Shown in pieces: positions 1 to 6,292 of a stretch of DNA of 32,545 nt. Numbering within the stretch: position 1 is the stretch's first letter; each line of letters begins with the position of its first letter. Position numbers and translations under genes: made by a program. Source of the stretch: Hydrogenophilales bacterium (GTDB lineage Bacteria > Pseudomonadota > Gammaproteobacteria > Burkholderiales > Thiobacillaceae); NCBI GenBank assembly GCA_024636775.1, contig JAGXGP010000077.1:1-32545 (forward strand), in the 5' to 3' direction. The notes beneath the pieces are model-generated. The model did not search any database. It was not told where the DNA came from and saw only the letters and a list, made by a program, of their open reading frames with translations.

Positions 1-1173
1 CAGCTTGAGCGTGCCGCCGCCCCAGCGTGCATTGGCGCGGTCGATCACATCCATCAGCGCCGGGCGCGCGGGCGCGGCGGCAGCAAACAACACGCCCTGC
101 GCCTGGTCTTCGCTGTGCAGGTCCATCAGCATCACGCCTGCTTTTTGATAAGCGAAGCCGGGCCGGTAAATGCGCTTGAGGCCCCACAGCACTGCACGTG
201 TCAGCCGCATGGTGTCGCTGGTCGCCTGCGTCAGCGGTACGGTGATACTGCGCTGGTATTGCGGCTGCCGCTCGCTGAAGGGATTGGTGCGGATATACAC
301 CTGCACCGCGTTGGCCAGCGAGCGCTGCCGCCGCATCTTCTCGGCGGCGCGGGCGATGTAGGTGGACACCGCCTGCTCCAGATCGATGAGTTCGTAGACA
401 TATTCGCCAAACGAGCGCGACGACATGATCTGCTGCTTGTTGGGCGCGACGTCTTCCAGCGCCAGACACGACACCCCGCGCAGCTCGCGCACCGTGCGTT
501 CCAGCACCACCGACGCCTCACGCCGGATCAGCGCAGTGTCGGCGTCGCGCAGCGCGCGCACCGTGGTGATGCCCATGCCGGCCAGTTTCTCGGTCAGGCG
601 ACGGCCCACGCCCCACACCTCGTTGACCTGAATCTGGCCGAACAGTGCGGTCAGTTCGTCGGCACTGAGTTGGCCAAAATCACACACGCCATCGGCCCCG
701 GCCAGATGCTTCTTGGCGCACTGGTTGGCCAGCTTGGTGAGCGTCTTGGTTGAGGCGATGCCCACGCACACCGGTATTCCCACCCATTGCCGCACCTGCC
801 CCCGAATGCGCTGCCCCATCTCGGCCAGACCGTCAGCCGCAAAACCATCCAGCCCCAGAAAGCATTCGTCGATGCTGTAGATTTCCTGCTCCGGCGAATA
901 GCGGCCCAGCACCCCCATCATGCGGTTGCTCATGTCGGCATAGAGCGTGTAGTTGCTCGACAGCGCCAGAATGTTGTGGCGGGCGGCCAGGTCTTTTATC
1001 TGAAACCACGGTACCCCCATCTTCACCCCCAGCGCCTTCACCTCGGCACTGCGCGCCACCACGCAGCCGTCGTTGTTGGAGAGCACCACCATGGGCCGGC
1101 CCTCCAGGCTGGGGTTGAACACCCGCTCGCAGGACACGTAAAAGTTATTGCCATCGACTAGAGCAAACGTCAT
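1..1173 (-). CDS. umuC: UmuC, catalytic subunit of translesion DNA polymerase V (3' end outside window)
   Basis: This is a Y-family polymerase that, with processed UmuD, copies past damaged bases during the SOS response. I translated the minus strand by hand. The frame is open for 391 codons to the window edge, and the track omits it because no stop is reached. It begins [19 protein letters not shown] and carries the catalytic YSIDECFL motif, helix-hairpin-helix-like text ([16 protein letters not shown]) and the little-finger region with SFGEYV. The edge falls at RWGGGTLKL, which in full-length homologues of about 420 residues is followed by some 30 residues, so only the C-terminal tip is missing. 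The start codon overlaps the umuD stop as ATGA, indicating translational coupling. The 96-aa and 65-aa minus ORFs in the track are other-frame shadows. Confidence 0.95.
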   Translation of the reverse strand, partial: MTFALVDGNNFYVSCERVFNPSLEGRPMVVLSNNDGCVVARSAEVKALGVKMGVPWFQIKDLAARHNILALSSNYTLYADMSNRMMGVLGRYSPEQEIYSIDECFLGLDGFAADGLAEMGQRIRGQVRQWVGIPVCVGIASTKTLTKLANQCAKKHLAGADGVCDFGQLSADELTALFGQIQVNEVWGVGRRLTEKLAGMGITTVRALRDADTALIRREASVVLERTVRELRGVSCLALEDVAPNKQQIMSSRSFGEYVYELIDLEQAVSTYIARAAEKMRRQRSLANAVQVYIRTNPFSERQPQYQRSITVPLTQATSDTMRLTRAVLWGLKRIYRPGFAYQKAGVMLMDLHSEDQAQGVLFAAAAPARPALMDVIDRANARWGGGTLKL

Positions 1174-1727
1174 CGCTTGAACCGTTGGATCACACTGGTC
1201 ACCACGCCCCAGACCGTCAGCTCCTGGCCATCCTGGAATTCGATCGGCTCATAGGCCGGATTCTCGGCCAGCAGGCGAATCCGCCCGCGCCGCTTGTCCA
1301 GCCGCTTCACCGTCATCTCGCCGTCCACCACCGCAATCACGATGTCGCGGTGCTTGGCTTCCAGTGCGCGATCCACCACCAGCAGATTGCCTTCCTGTAT
1401 CCCCGCGCCCGTCATCGAGTCGCCCGTTGCCCGCACAAAAAAGGTCGCGTCCTTGTTCTCCACCAGGTGTTCGTTCAGATCCAGCCATGCTTCCACATAG
1501 TCGTCGGCCGGCGAGGGGAAGCCCGCCCGTACCTTGTGGCCAAACATCGGCAGCGACAGGTGCGTGGCATTGGGGTGAGGCATTCGCGTCCCGGGTGGGG
1601 CCGCCGCCAGGGCTTGCACCGCCGGCACCAGACGCACCAGCAGGCGGATCACTTTGGTGGGTTCGCTGGGCGGGCGACCGGCGCCGGGGCGCGGTCCGCC
1701 ACAGGGGGATTTGGTGGATTCGCTCAT
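1170..1727 (-). CDS. umuD: UmuD, self-cleaving SOS protein with N-terminal extension
   Basis: This is the LexA/S24-family partner of UmuC. RecA-stimulated self-cleavage converts it to the active UmuD' form of polymerase V. The predicted cleavage bond is Ala68-Gly69 (KVRAGFPSP). The catalytic pair is Ser104 in GDSM and Lys141 in MTVKRL. At 185 residues it is about 45 longer than the 139-residue E. coli protein. The extra N-terminus contains [16 protein letters not shown] followed by a short strand-helix segment ([15 protein letters not shown]), a layout seen in many environmental UmuD proteins that could contact DNA. The gene overlaps umuC by 4 bases. No good ribosome-binding site precedes the ATG, because a 27-bp palindrome occupies that position, so control at or near initiation is plausible. 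Confidence 0.93.
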   Translation of the reverse strand: MSESTKSPCGGPRPGAGRPPSEPTKVIRLLVRLVPAVQALAAAPPGTRMPHPNATHLSLPMFGHKVRAGFPSPADDYVEAWLDLNEHLVENKDATFFVRATGDSMTGAGIQEGNLLVVDRALEAKHRDIVIAVVDGEMTVKRLDKRRGRIRLLAENPAYEPIEFQDGQELTVWGVVTSVIQRFKR

Positions 1728-1754
1728 GCTTGAATTATGTTACATAAATCAAGC
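1728..1754. promoter_or_regulatory. Near-perfect palindrome abutting the umuD start, candidate SOS operator
   Basis: The 27 bases directly upstream of the umuD ATG form a palindrome with arms GCTTGA and TCAAGC around a core TTATGTtACATAA. Only the two positions between arm and core fail to pair symmetrically. It does not fit the E. coli LexA box CTGT-N8-ACAG. It could be a lineage-specific LexA site or a site for another repressor, including UmuD itself. The symmetry is seen directly; the regulatory role is inferred. Confidence 0.6.
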
Positions 1755-1810
1755 GTGGTGAACTCGAAAAAATTGATACAGGAGGCCGTTGAACTCGCAG
1801 TACGCTAAAC

Positions 1811-2035
1811 CGGCATCCCCGGAACATCCCCTTGATGCCCGCGGCAATAAATTCGATCGCAATCGCCGTCAGGATTCAACCCATGATCCGGGTAAACACG
1901 TTGGGTCCGGATGAGCCGATAGGCTTCCGAACCAGGGCAACACACAATAAAGCTGAGAAGCTTGATAATGACCAGGCGATTGACTCAACGTGACTCCCTG
2001 CTTATCCATATCGATCGGCCCCTGGCCGCTTGAAT
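1811..2035 (-). pseudogene. Decayed partial copy of the marC 3' region
   Basis: Bases 1821 to about 1918 are nearly identical to 2535-2640, the 3' end of the intact marC downstream. Both contain CATCCCCTTGATGCCCGCGG and CATGATCCGGGTAAACACG. After GAGCCGAT the copy continues with deletions: a piece near 1939 (CAACACACAATAA) resembles marC around 2692, and GATCGGCCCCTGGCC near 2016 resembles marC around 2766. There is no open frame. This is a degraded duplicate in the same orientation as marC, and it fills the 300-base gap between umuD and the next gene. Confidence 0.75.
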
Positions 2036-2055
2036 AACGTTGGAATATTAAAAAC

Positions 2056-2463
2056 ATGCACATCACCGATTACGAATCCCTTTTATCCGTCGCCAGGCAA
2101 CAAGCCGAGCCACAGCGTTTGTTGTTCGTTTTTTTAAAGGCCTCGCTGCCCAAAAATCATGGGGACGAACAAGCCAGTCGCTTTCATTCGGGTCAGGGGG
2201 GCGAGTTGCAACCCGTCATGAGTGTGGACAAGACACTGGACGAACTGGGCAGCTTTGCTGATTTGGTGGCTGAATCCGAGCGCACAGAACAGGATTGGCA
2301 AATCGTATTGTTGGCCGCGCTTTCCGGTCGGAATGGTGTGGTGCCGAGCTCGGATGAGGCGGAACAACCGCTTAAAATGATGATGCAAGCGGTGGAGACG
2401 GGCGGTGACCTGTCGAAATTCATGGCCTTTGACCGGGAGGGCACGCCCATACAGTTTGGTTAG
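2056..2463 (+). CDS. Small conserved protein, function unknown
   Basis: The product is a 135-residue soluble protein without signal peptide or membrane helix. It matches my recollection of a betaproteobacterial family with the features EPQRLLFVF near the N-terminus, a GGELQPVMSVDK segment, a central LLAALSGRNG and a C-terminal MAFDREGTPI. Database entries of this family are sometimes labelled ribonucleotide reductase alpha subunit, but the protein is far too short and has none of that enzyme's motifs, so I do not use that name. The gene lies between the marC pseudogene and intact marC and is transcribed convergently with marC, ending 53 bases from the marC stop. The ATG is the only reasonable start, though its ribosome-binding site is weak. 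No function can be assigned. Confidence 0.75.
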   Translation: MHITDYESLLSVARQQAEPQRLLFVFLKASLPKNHGDEQASRFHSGQGGELQPVMSVDKTLDELGSFADLVAESERTEQDWQIVLLAALSGRNGVVPSSDEAEQPLKMMMQAVETGGDLSKFMAFDREGTPIQFG

Positions 2464-2516
2464 GGGTTCAACTGGCGAACCCGGTTTCCCATGTCAATCA
2501 GCGGTCGCTAATAGAA

Positions 2517-3155
2517 CTAAGCGCCCGCCAGCACCGGAAACATCCCCTTGATGCCCGCGGCAATAAACTCGATCGCAATCGCCGTCAGGATCAAACCCAT
2601 GATCCGGGTAAACACGTTGATCCCGGTGGAGCCGATATGGCTTTCGATCCACGGTGACAAACGCAGCACTGCCCACACCACCCCGGCCAGCAACACAATA
2701 ATCAGCGCAATGATCATGTAGTGGGCAATGCTGTTTGCCTTATGCGCCGTCAGAATCACCGTACTGATCGCCCCTGGCCCCGCCAGCAGCGGCATCGCCA
2801 GCGGCACAATCGCCACCGACTCCTTCTCGATCGACTCATCCGCCTCTTTGTCCGTCTGCTTCACCAGGCTGGTTTTGGCGTGCAGCATCGCAATCGCCAT
2901 CAACAACACCAGAATGCCGCCACCCACCCGAAACGAATCGATGGTGATGCCAAAAAAGCTCAGCAGATGCTCGCCCAAAAACAGCGACACCAGCAGAATG
3001 ATCGTCACCCCGATCGCCACCATATCAACCGTCTTGCGGCGTTGTTTGGTGCTCTCGTCAGCGGTCATGCTGATAAACAGCGGAATCACCCCAAGCGGGT
3101 TCAGAATCGCCAGCAGGCCGATGAAAATTTTGATGTATTGCGCGTAATCGAGCAT
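2517..3155 (-). CDS. marC: MarC/YchE-family integral membrane protein
   Basis: This 212-residue inner-membrane protein of the MarC family has about six hydrophobic helices. Family signatures visible are the first helix FIGLLAILNPLGVIPLFI, the helix with RVGGGILVLLMAIAML, and the re-entrant-like AMPLLAGPGAISTVI; the last helix is GLILTAIAIEFIAAGIKGM. The track ORF starts at 3257, but its first 34 residues are not hydrophobic or family-like. I chose the internal ATG at 3155, giving MLDYAQYIKIF and a normal family length. Members were once linked to multiple antibiotic resistance, but that link has been disputed and the substrate is unknown. A decayed copy of its 3' end lies upstream of the neighbouring gene. 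Confidence 0.88.
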   Translation of the reverse strand: MLDYAQYIKIFIGLLAILNPLGVIPLFISMTADESTKQRRKTVDMVAIGVTIILLVSLFLGEHLLSFFGITIDSFRVGGGILVLLMAIAMLHAKTSLVKQTDKEADESIEKESVAIVPLAMPLLAGPGAISTVILTAHKANSIAHYMIIALIIVLLAGVVWAVLRLSPWIESHIGSTGINVFTRIMGLILTAIAIEFIAAGIKGMFPVLAGA

Positions 3156-3387
3156 TTGGTTGAATCTGTAAGGGTTAGTGGGTGTAATGGGTTGGCCGGG
3201 CCGGGCCGCTGCAGGCACACGCGCCAGAACCACCTGGCGGATGAGGCACAGCCGCAACGGTGGCTAGTTTACAGGGGCCAGTGTGTTTTCCGCTGTGCAA
3301 GCAAAACTGCTGATATCCTGATCCATCCCCTCTCCCCATGCAGCCCAGACTACCCCGCGTCATGTCCAACAGTGAACCAGATAACGG

Positions 3388-3687
3388 ATGACCCTCGAAG
3401 CAATCCCCCAGCCTGACCCCGAAATCACCTGTGCAACCTGCCGGGCCAACTGTTGTCGGCTGGAAGTCATGCTGATTACCGACACTGGCGTGCCCGATCA
3501 TTTCATCGAGCTGGACCAATGGGGCAGCCAAACCATGGCACGGCTGGCCGACGGCTGGTGTGCAGCGCTGGACCGAACCACCTTCAAATGCACGATTTAC
3601 GACAACCGGCCTTGGGTGTGCCGGGAATTTGCGATGGGCGAATATGAATGTATTGCAGAGCGAACAGCCGGGCAGGTGAAGGCTTGA
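3388..3687 (+). CDS. YkgJ-type cysteine-cluster protein
   Basis: This 99-residue protein has eight cysteines in the arrangement of the YkgJ/CxxCxxxCC family. The first group is Cys15, Cys18, Cys22 and Cys23 (CATCRANCC), followed by Cys58, Cys68 (KCTIYDNRP), Cys78 (WVCREF) and Cys88 (GEYEC). Families with this pattern are thought to bind zinc or an iron-sulfur cluster, but no reaction is established here. There is no signal peptide, so it is cytoplasmic. The gene stands alone between marC, which points away from it, and the membrane-protein cluster downstream. The ATG at 3388 is the natural start, since the family begins about 12-15 residues before the first cysteine group. Confidence 0.82.
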   Translation: MTLEAIPQPDPEITCATCRANCCRLEVMLITDTGVPDHFIELDQWGSQTMARLADGWCAALDRTTFKCTIYDNRPWVCREFAMGEYECIAERTAGQVKA

Positions 3688-3931
3688 GTTGAAGCGCGCG
3701 GGTTCGTGGCGATGGATTAATGGCCGGGATCACCGCTGGTGTCATCAATCAACCCAAGTTCGCCACAGCGCCAACTCGTGTCCATCTGCTCGAAAAACCG
3801 CGTTCAAACTCCTGTTTTAAAGGGCCATTTACACGCGACCCTGACTGTCGTAAATGTAAAATATGCTTTCGAATCAACCCTTTCCTGGATTCGTGCATAA
3901 GATTGGGTTTTGGCGAACGACTCGGTCAGCG

Positions 3932-4471
3932 ATGAACGACAGACACCATCTTGGGGCGCATGACATTCAACAACCCTGGTTGCTCGGGGGTAGGCCCAAA
4001 ACGGATACGCAGGCTCGCAACACTCAGCAAGTCGTTTCCAGCCGATACCTCAAACCGCCTCGAAACAAGGCGCGCTTGACTGCGGCCATTCTGTATCTGG
4101 TTTCGGCTTGTTTCTTTGCCGCCATCACGTTCGTCCTGGCGGCTACCTGGGGAAAGGACGGATTCAGCCAAATGCTGGCCGAAGGTAATCTGGCACGCCC
4201 CGCCGTGCTTTACATACTGACCGCCGGAGGATTTTTCCTCGCCGTATCAAGCCTGCTGCTTTCACCCTTGCCGATTCCTCGTCCGCTCCGGATTGCCTTG
4301 CTCGCCTGTGCGCTGGTTCTGATGCTCGCCGGGATCATTTATGCCGCGCCCGCAGTCATCGTGAGCGGGGTCCCGTTCTGGTTCTTGCTCCGATTTCATC
4401 AAGAAATCTCACCACCCGCTTCACCGGACGAAAATGCACAGAGCCACCGCGCTTCCCTGCTGCAAGCATAG
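3932..4471 (+). CDS. Four-helix membrane protein, paralogue A
   Basis: The product is a membrane protein of about 179 residues with a hydrophilic N-terminus and four predicted helices: LTAAILYLVSACFFAAITFVL, AVLYILTAGGFFLAVSSLLL, IALLACALVLMLAGIIYAA and AVIVSGVPFWFLLRF. It is clearly paralogous to the protein at 5116-5724. Shared blocks include NKARLTAAILYLV, TWGKDG or SWGKDG, EGNLARPAV, AGGFFLA, and a helix ending in WFLLRFHQE or WYLLRFHQE. The conserved part begins near residue 45. The track ORF opens at an ATG at 3863, but I prefer the ATG at 3932; neither start has a convincing ribosome-binding site, so the first 20-70 residues are uncertain. I do not recognise the family and assign no function. 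Confidence 0.65.
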   Translation: MNDRHHLGAHDIQQPWLLGGRPKTDTQARNTQQVVSSRYLKPPRNKARLTAAILYLVSACFFAAITFVLAATWGKDGFSQMLAEGNLARPAVLYILTAGGFFLAVSSLLLSPLPIPRPLRIALLACALVLMLAGIIYAAPAVIVSGVPFWFLLRFHQEISPPASPDENAQSHRASLLQA

Positions 4472-4804
4472 TTTGATTCTGCTTCTGCGCGCCTGTACAC
4501 AAAGCGTTTGATTCGTGAAATGCTGGTCGAGCTTTGACTCCGGTTCTTCCGACAACACGTCCATTCGTGCCTTTTGTTTGAATTCATCCTTGCCGAACTG
4601 TTCGGCGGAGAGGGGTTCTGTCTTGAAATACCCATTCCCTGCGTGCGGCGCGCAATACAGATTGCTGAACCGGCCCATGGCCTTTAGCGGCGTTCGATTC
4701 CGCTTATGTACGCTAGCAAACAGACGGCGCCGACCATTCACCTTAACCTTCAATCCGAACTGAACCCCATGCCGGCTTCGGCAACCCATACAGGAACGAT
4801 AAAA
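4472..4804. other. 333-base gap, no gene recognised
   Basis: This stretch lies between paralogue A and the lipoprotein gene. Short ORFs occur on both strands, including an 82-aa plus ORF at 4515 and a minus ORF running into the lipoprotein gene. None has a recognisable family, signal or ribosome-binding site. The only functional element I see is the AGGAA ribosome-binding site near 4792 for the lipoprotein. Confidence 0.5.
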
Positions 4805-5053
4805 ATGAAACTTGGAAAAACAGCCACCACCGCCCTGGTCATGAGTGCAGTGCTTATTGTCCTGACCGGCTGCCAAAAGAAGGAAGAGCCAGCGGATCAA
4901 GCGGCTTACGAAAACAAGGTTGAGATTCGCCTTGAAGAAGGCTCGGCTGAGCACGTTGGGAGGGATGTCGACGAAGCTGCAGCAAAGGTTGGCGAGAAGA
5001 TGGAACAGGTCGGTGAAAATATTCAGGATGCAGTCAAGGATGACAAGCATTAA
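4805..5053 (+). CDS. Small lipoprotein with charged amphipathic helix
   Basis: The 82-residue precursor has a lipoprotein signal, MKLGKTATTALVMSAVLIVLTGC, with the lipobox LTGC at Cys22-23. I chose the internal ATG at 4805 rather than the track start at 4706, because it gives a canonical signal peptide and is preceded by AGGAA at good spacing. The mature protein starts with lysines and glutamates (QKKEEP). It ends in a helix with regular heptad-like spacing (DVDEAAAKVGEKMEQVGENIQDAV), resembling small stress-related amphipathic lipoproteins. It probably sits on the periplasmic side of a membrane. It is flanked by the two paralogous membrane proteins, all on the plus strand, so the three may work together; that is inference only. 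Confidence 0.8.
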   Translation: MKLGKTATTALVMSAVLIVLTGCQKKEEPADQAAYENKVEIRLEEGSAEHVGRDVDEAAAKVGEKMEQVGENIQDAVKDDKH

Positions 5054-5115
5054 CCGGACACGTTTTGTATCTGCCCTATTTGTTTAAGTTAAAACATGTA
5101 CGAACAGCCAGCTCA

Positions 5116-5724
5116 ATGATGAACACAATGCCACAAACCCAAGCACAAGATTGTCAGCGAGCAGGGCTGTACGGAGTCCAGGCAGAACGGGTTACGCTGG
5201 CTCGCCCCGACCGGCGCGTCGCATCCCGCGTCCATGAAAAACACATCCGAAACAAGGCGCGGTTAACCGCAGCGATTCTGTATCTGGTCGCCACCGGTTT
5301 CCTTGTCGTGATCATGTCCGTTGTTGCCACCAGCTGGGGCAAAGATGGTTACAACATGGTACTCACCGAAGGCAACCTCGCGCGACCTGCCGTTATCTAC
5401 ATGCTTGTCGCAGGCGGATTTTTCCTGGCCACATCGAATCTTCTGTTTTCGCCCTTGACGCTCCCCACGCCCATCCGAATTGCCGTGCTCGCATGTGCCG
5501 TCATTCTGATGTTCGCAGGGGTCATCTATGCGGCGCCCATCGTCATCTTGAGCATGGTCCCCTTCTGGTACCTCCTCAGGTTTCATCAAGAAGTCACCCC
5601 GCCCATTGAACCTTACACAAACGTGCGAAAACAGGGTTTATCTGCTGCCAGCGTTGATTCAGCTATCATATACCTGCGCGCAAAGCGCCGCTATTTTGAG
5701 GGGTTGGGTCGCCATCAAACGTAA
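5116..5724 (+). CDS. Four-helix membrane protein, paralogue B
   Basis: This protein of about 202 residues is paralogous to the product of 3932-4471. The helices are LTAAILYLVATGFLVVIMSVV, AVIYMLVAGGFFLATSNLLF, IAVLACAVILMFAGVIYAA and IVILSMVPFWYLLRF. The conserved HIRNKARLTAAILYLV corresponds to PPRNKARLTAAILYLV in paralogue A. The C-terminus after FHQEVTPP diverges and is about 25 residues longer, which may be read-through into non-conserved sequence. The track start at 5065 has no ribosome-binding site; the ATG pair at 5116/5119 gives a more similar N-terminal length. It starts 62 bases after the lipoprotein stop and is probably co-transcribed with it. Function unknown. Confidence 0.68.
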   Translation: MMNTMPQTQAQDCQRAGLYGVQAERVTLARPDRRVASRVHEKHIRNKARLTAAILYLVATGFLVVIMSVVATSWGKDGYNMVLTEGNLARPAVIYMLVAGGFFLATSNLLFSPLTLPTPIRIAVLACAVILMFAGVIYAAPIVILSMVPFWYLLRFHQEVTPPIEPYTNVRKQGLSAASVDSAIIYLRAKRRYFEGLGRHQT

Positions 5725-5731
5725 TAATAGA

Positions 5732-5744
5732 GACCCCATTTATT
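5732..5744 (+). repeat. GACCCCATTTATT repeat, copy 1
   Basis: This identical 13-base word occurs at three intergenic places in the window, here, at 8715 and at 10324, always on the plus strand. The bases after it differ. It resembles the ends of REP-like sequences mobilised by REP-associated tyrosine transposases, but no such transposase is in the window. Confidence 0.5.
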
Positions 5745-5777
5745 TGCCGTGGACTGTTTTAAACAGCGGCATCCTGC

Positions 5778-6104
5778 TCACGCCTGCCAAACCCCATACC
5801 CGGCTTCACGGAAATCAATCGCCAGCTCCACTTCCAGGTCGCGTGCGTGGTCATACGACAGCGGGTTATAGAGCTCGTACAGTTCAGGCAACAAGCGCAG
5901 GCCAAATTCCTTGACGAAGCGGTTCGACTGGATGCCTGCCTTGTGTTTGTCAAAGCGAACATCGGGATCCAGCCCCGTCATGCCAACATAAATGCACGGC
6001 TTGCCCGTGATGTAACCGGGATTGGATTTCTTGAAGCGGCCTTCGTATAAAACATCTTTCGATAGTTCGATCACGTAGACGTGATAGTGGTCTCGGCGTC
6101 CCAT
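5778..6104 (-). CDS. GIY-YIG-like small protein
   Basis: The 108-residue protein has a GIY-YIG-like fold signature: a first strand HVYVIEL, then GKPCIYVGMTGL about 30 residues later, followed by DVRFDKHKAG and a conserved VKEFGLRLLPELYE stretch. The C-terminus reads REAGYGVWQA. In true GIY-YIG nucleases the two strands are GIY and YIG; here they are VYV and YVG, so it is a divergent member and catalytic activity is not assured. The track start at 6116 is a TTG; I chose the first ATG at 6104. It is transcribed convergently with paralogue B and divergently from the GGDEF-EAL gene. Its cellular role is unknown. Confidence 0.72.
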   Translation of the reverse strand: MGRRDHYHVYVIELSKDVLYEGRFKKSNPGYITGKPCIYVGMTGLDPDVRFDKHKAGIQSNRFVKEFGLRLLPELYELYNPLSYDHARDLEVELAIDFREAGYGVWQA

Positions 6105-6236
6105 CGTTATATTCAATCAGGTGTGGCTTGATGGCGCAGCTTAAAGTGTTGAGAGCCGGTTGAATACCAGACACCCGGTCAGGTATTCTTCAAAGCATCA
6201 GGCGTTTCACTTCAAAGTGCATCATGCATTCAATTT

Positions 6237-6252
6237 TGGCAGCCCGTTTGCC
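6237..6252 (+). promoter_or_regulatory. Possible sigma-54 promoter upstream of the GGDEF-EAL gene
   Basis: TGGCAG-CCCGT-TTGCC has the GG-N10-GC spacing of a -24/-12 promoter and differs from the consensus TGGCAC-N5-TTGCW at two positions. The start codon lies about 40 bases downstream. No activator site was identified, so this is a weak call. Confidence 0.38.
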
Positions 6253-6292
6253 GTTAGAGAGTCTTTCGGCTATTTGAACTGGTTAATCGTGA

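Noticed and set aside
3720-3935. 71-aa plus ORF overlapping the start of paralogue A
   Set aside because: It has no ribosome-binding site or recognisable motif, and it overlaps the better-supported membrane gene.
4421-5050. 209-aa minus-strand ORF with hydrophobic start
   Set aside because: It runs antisense through the lipoprotein gene, which has a good signal peptide and ribosome-binding site. The hydrophobic stretch mirrors the lipoprotein's coding pattern.
5754-5766. CTGTTTTAAACAG palindrome as a LexA box
   Set aside because: The half-sites are separated by 5 rather than 8 bases, and it lies between convergent genes rather than before an SOS gene.
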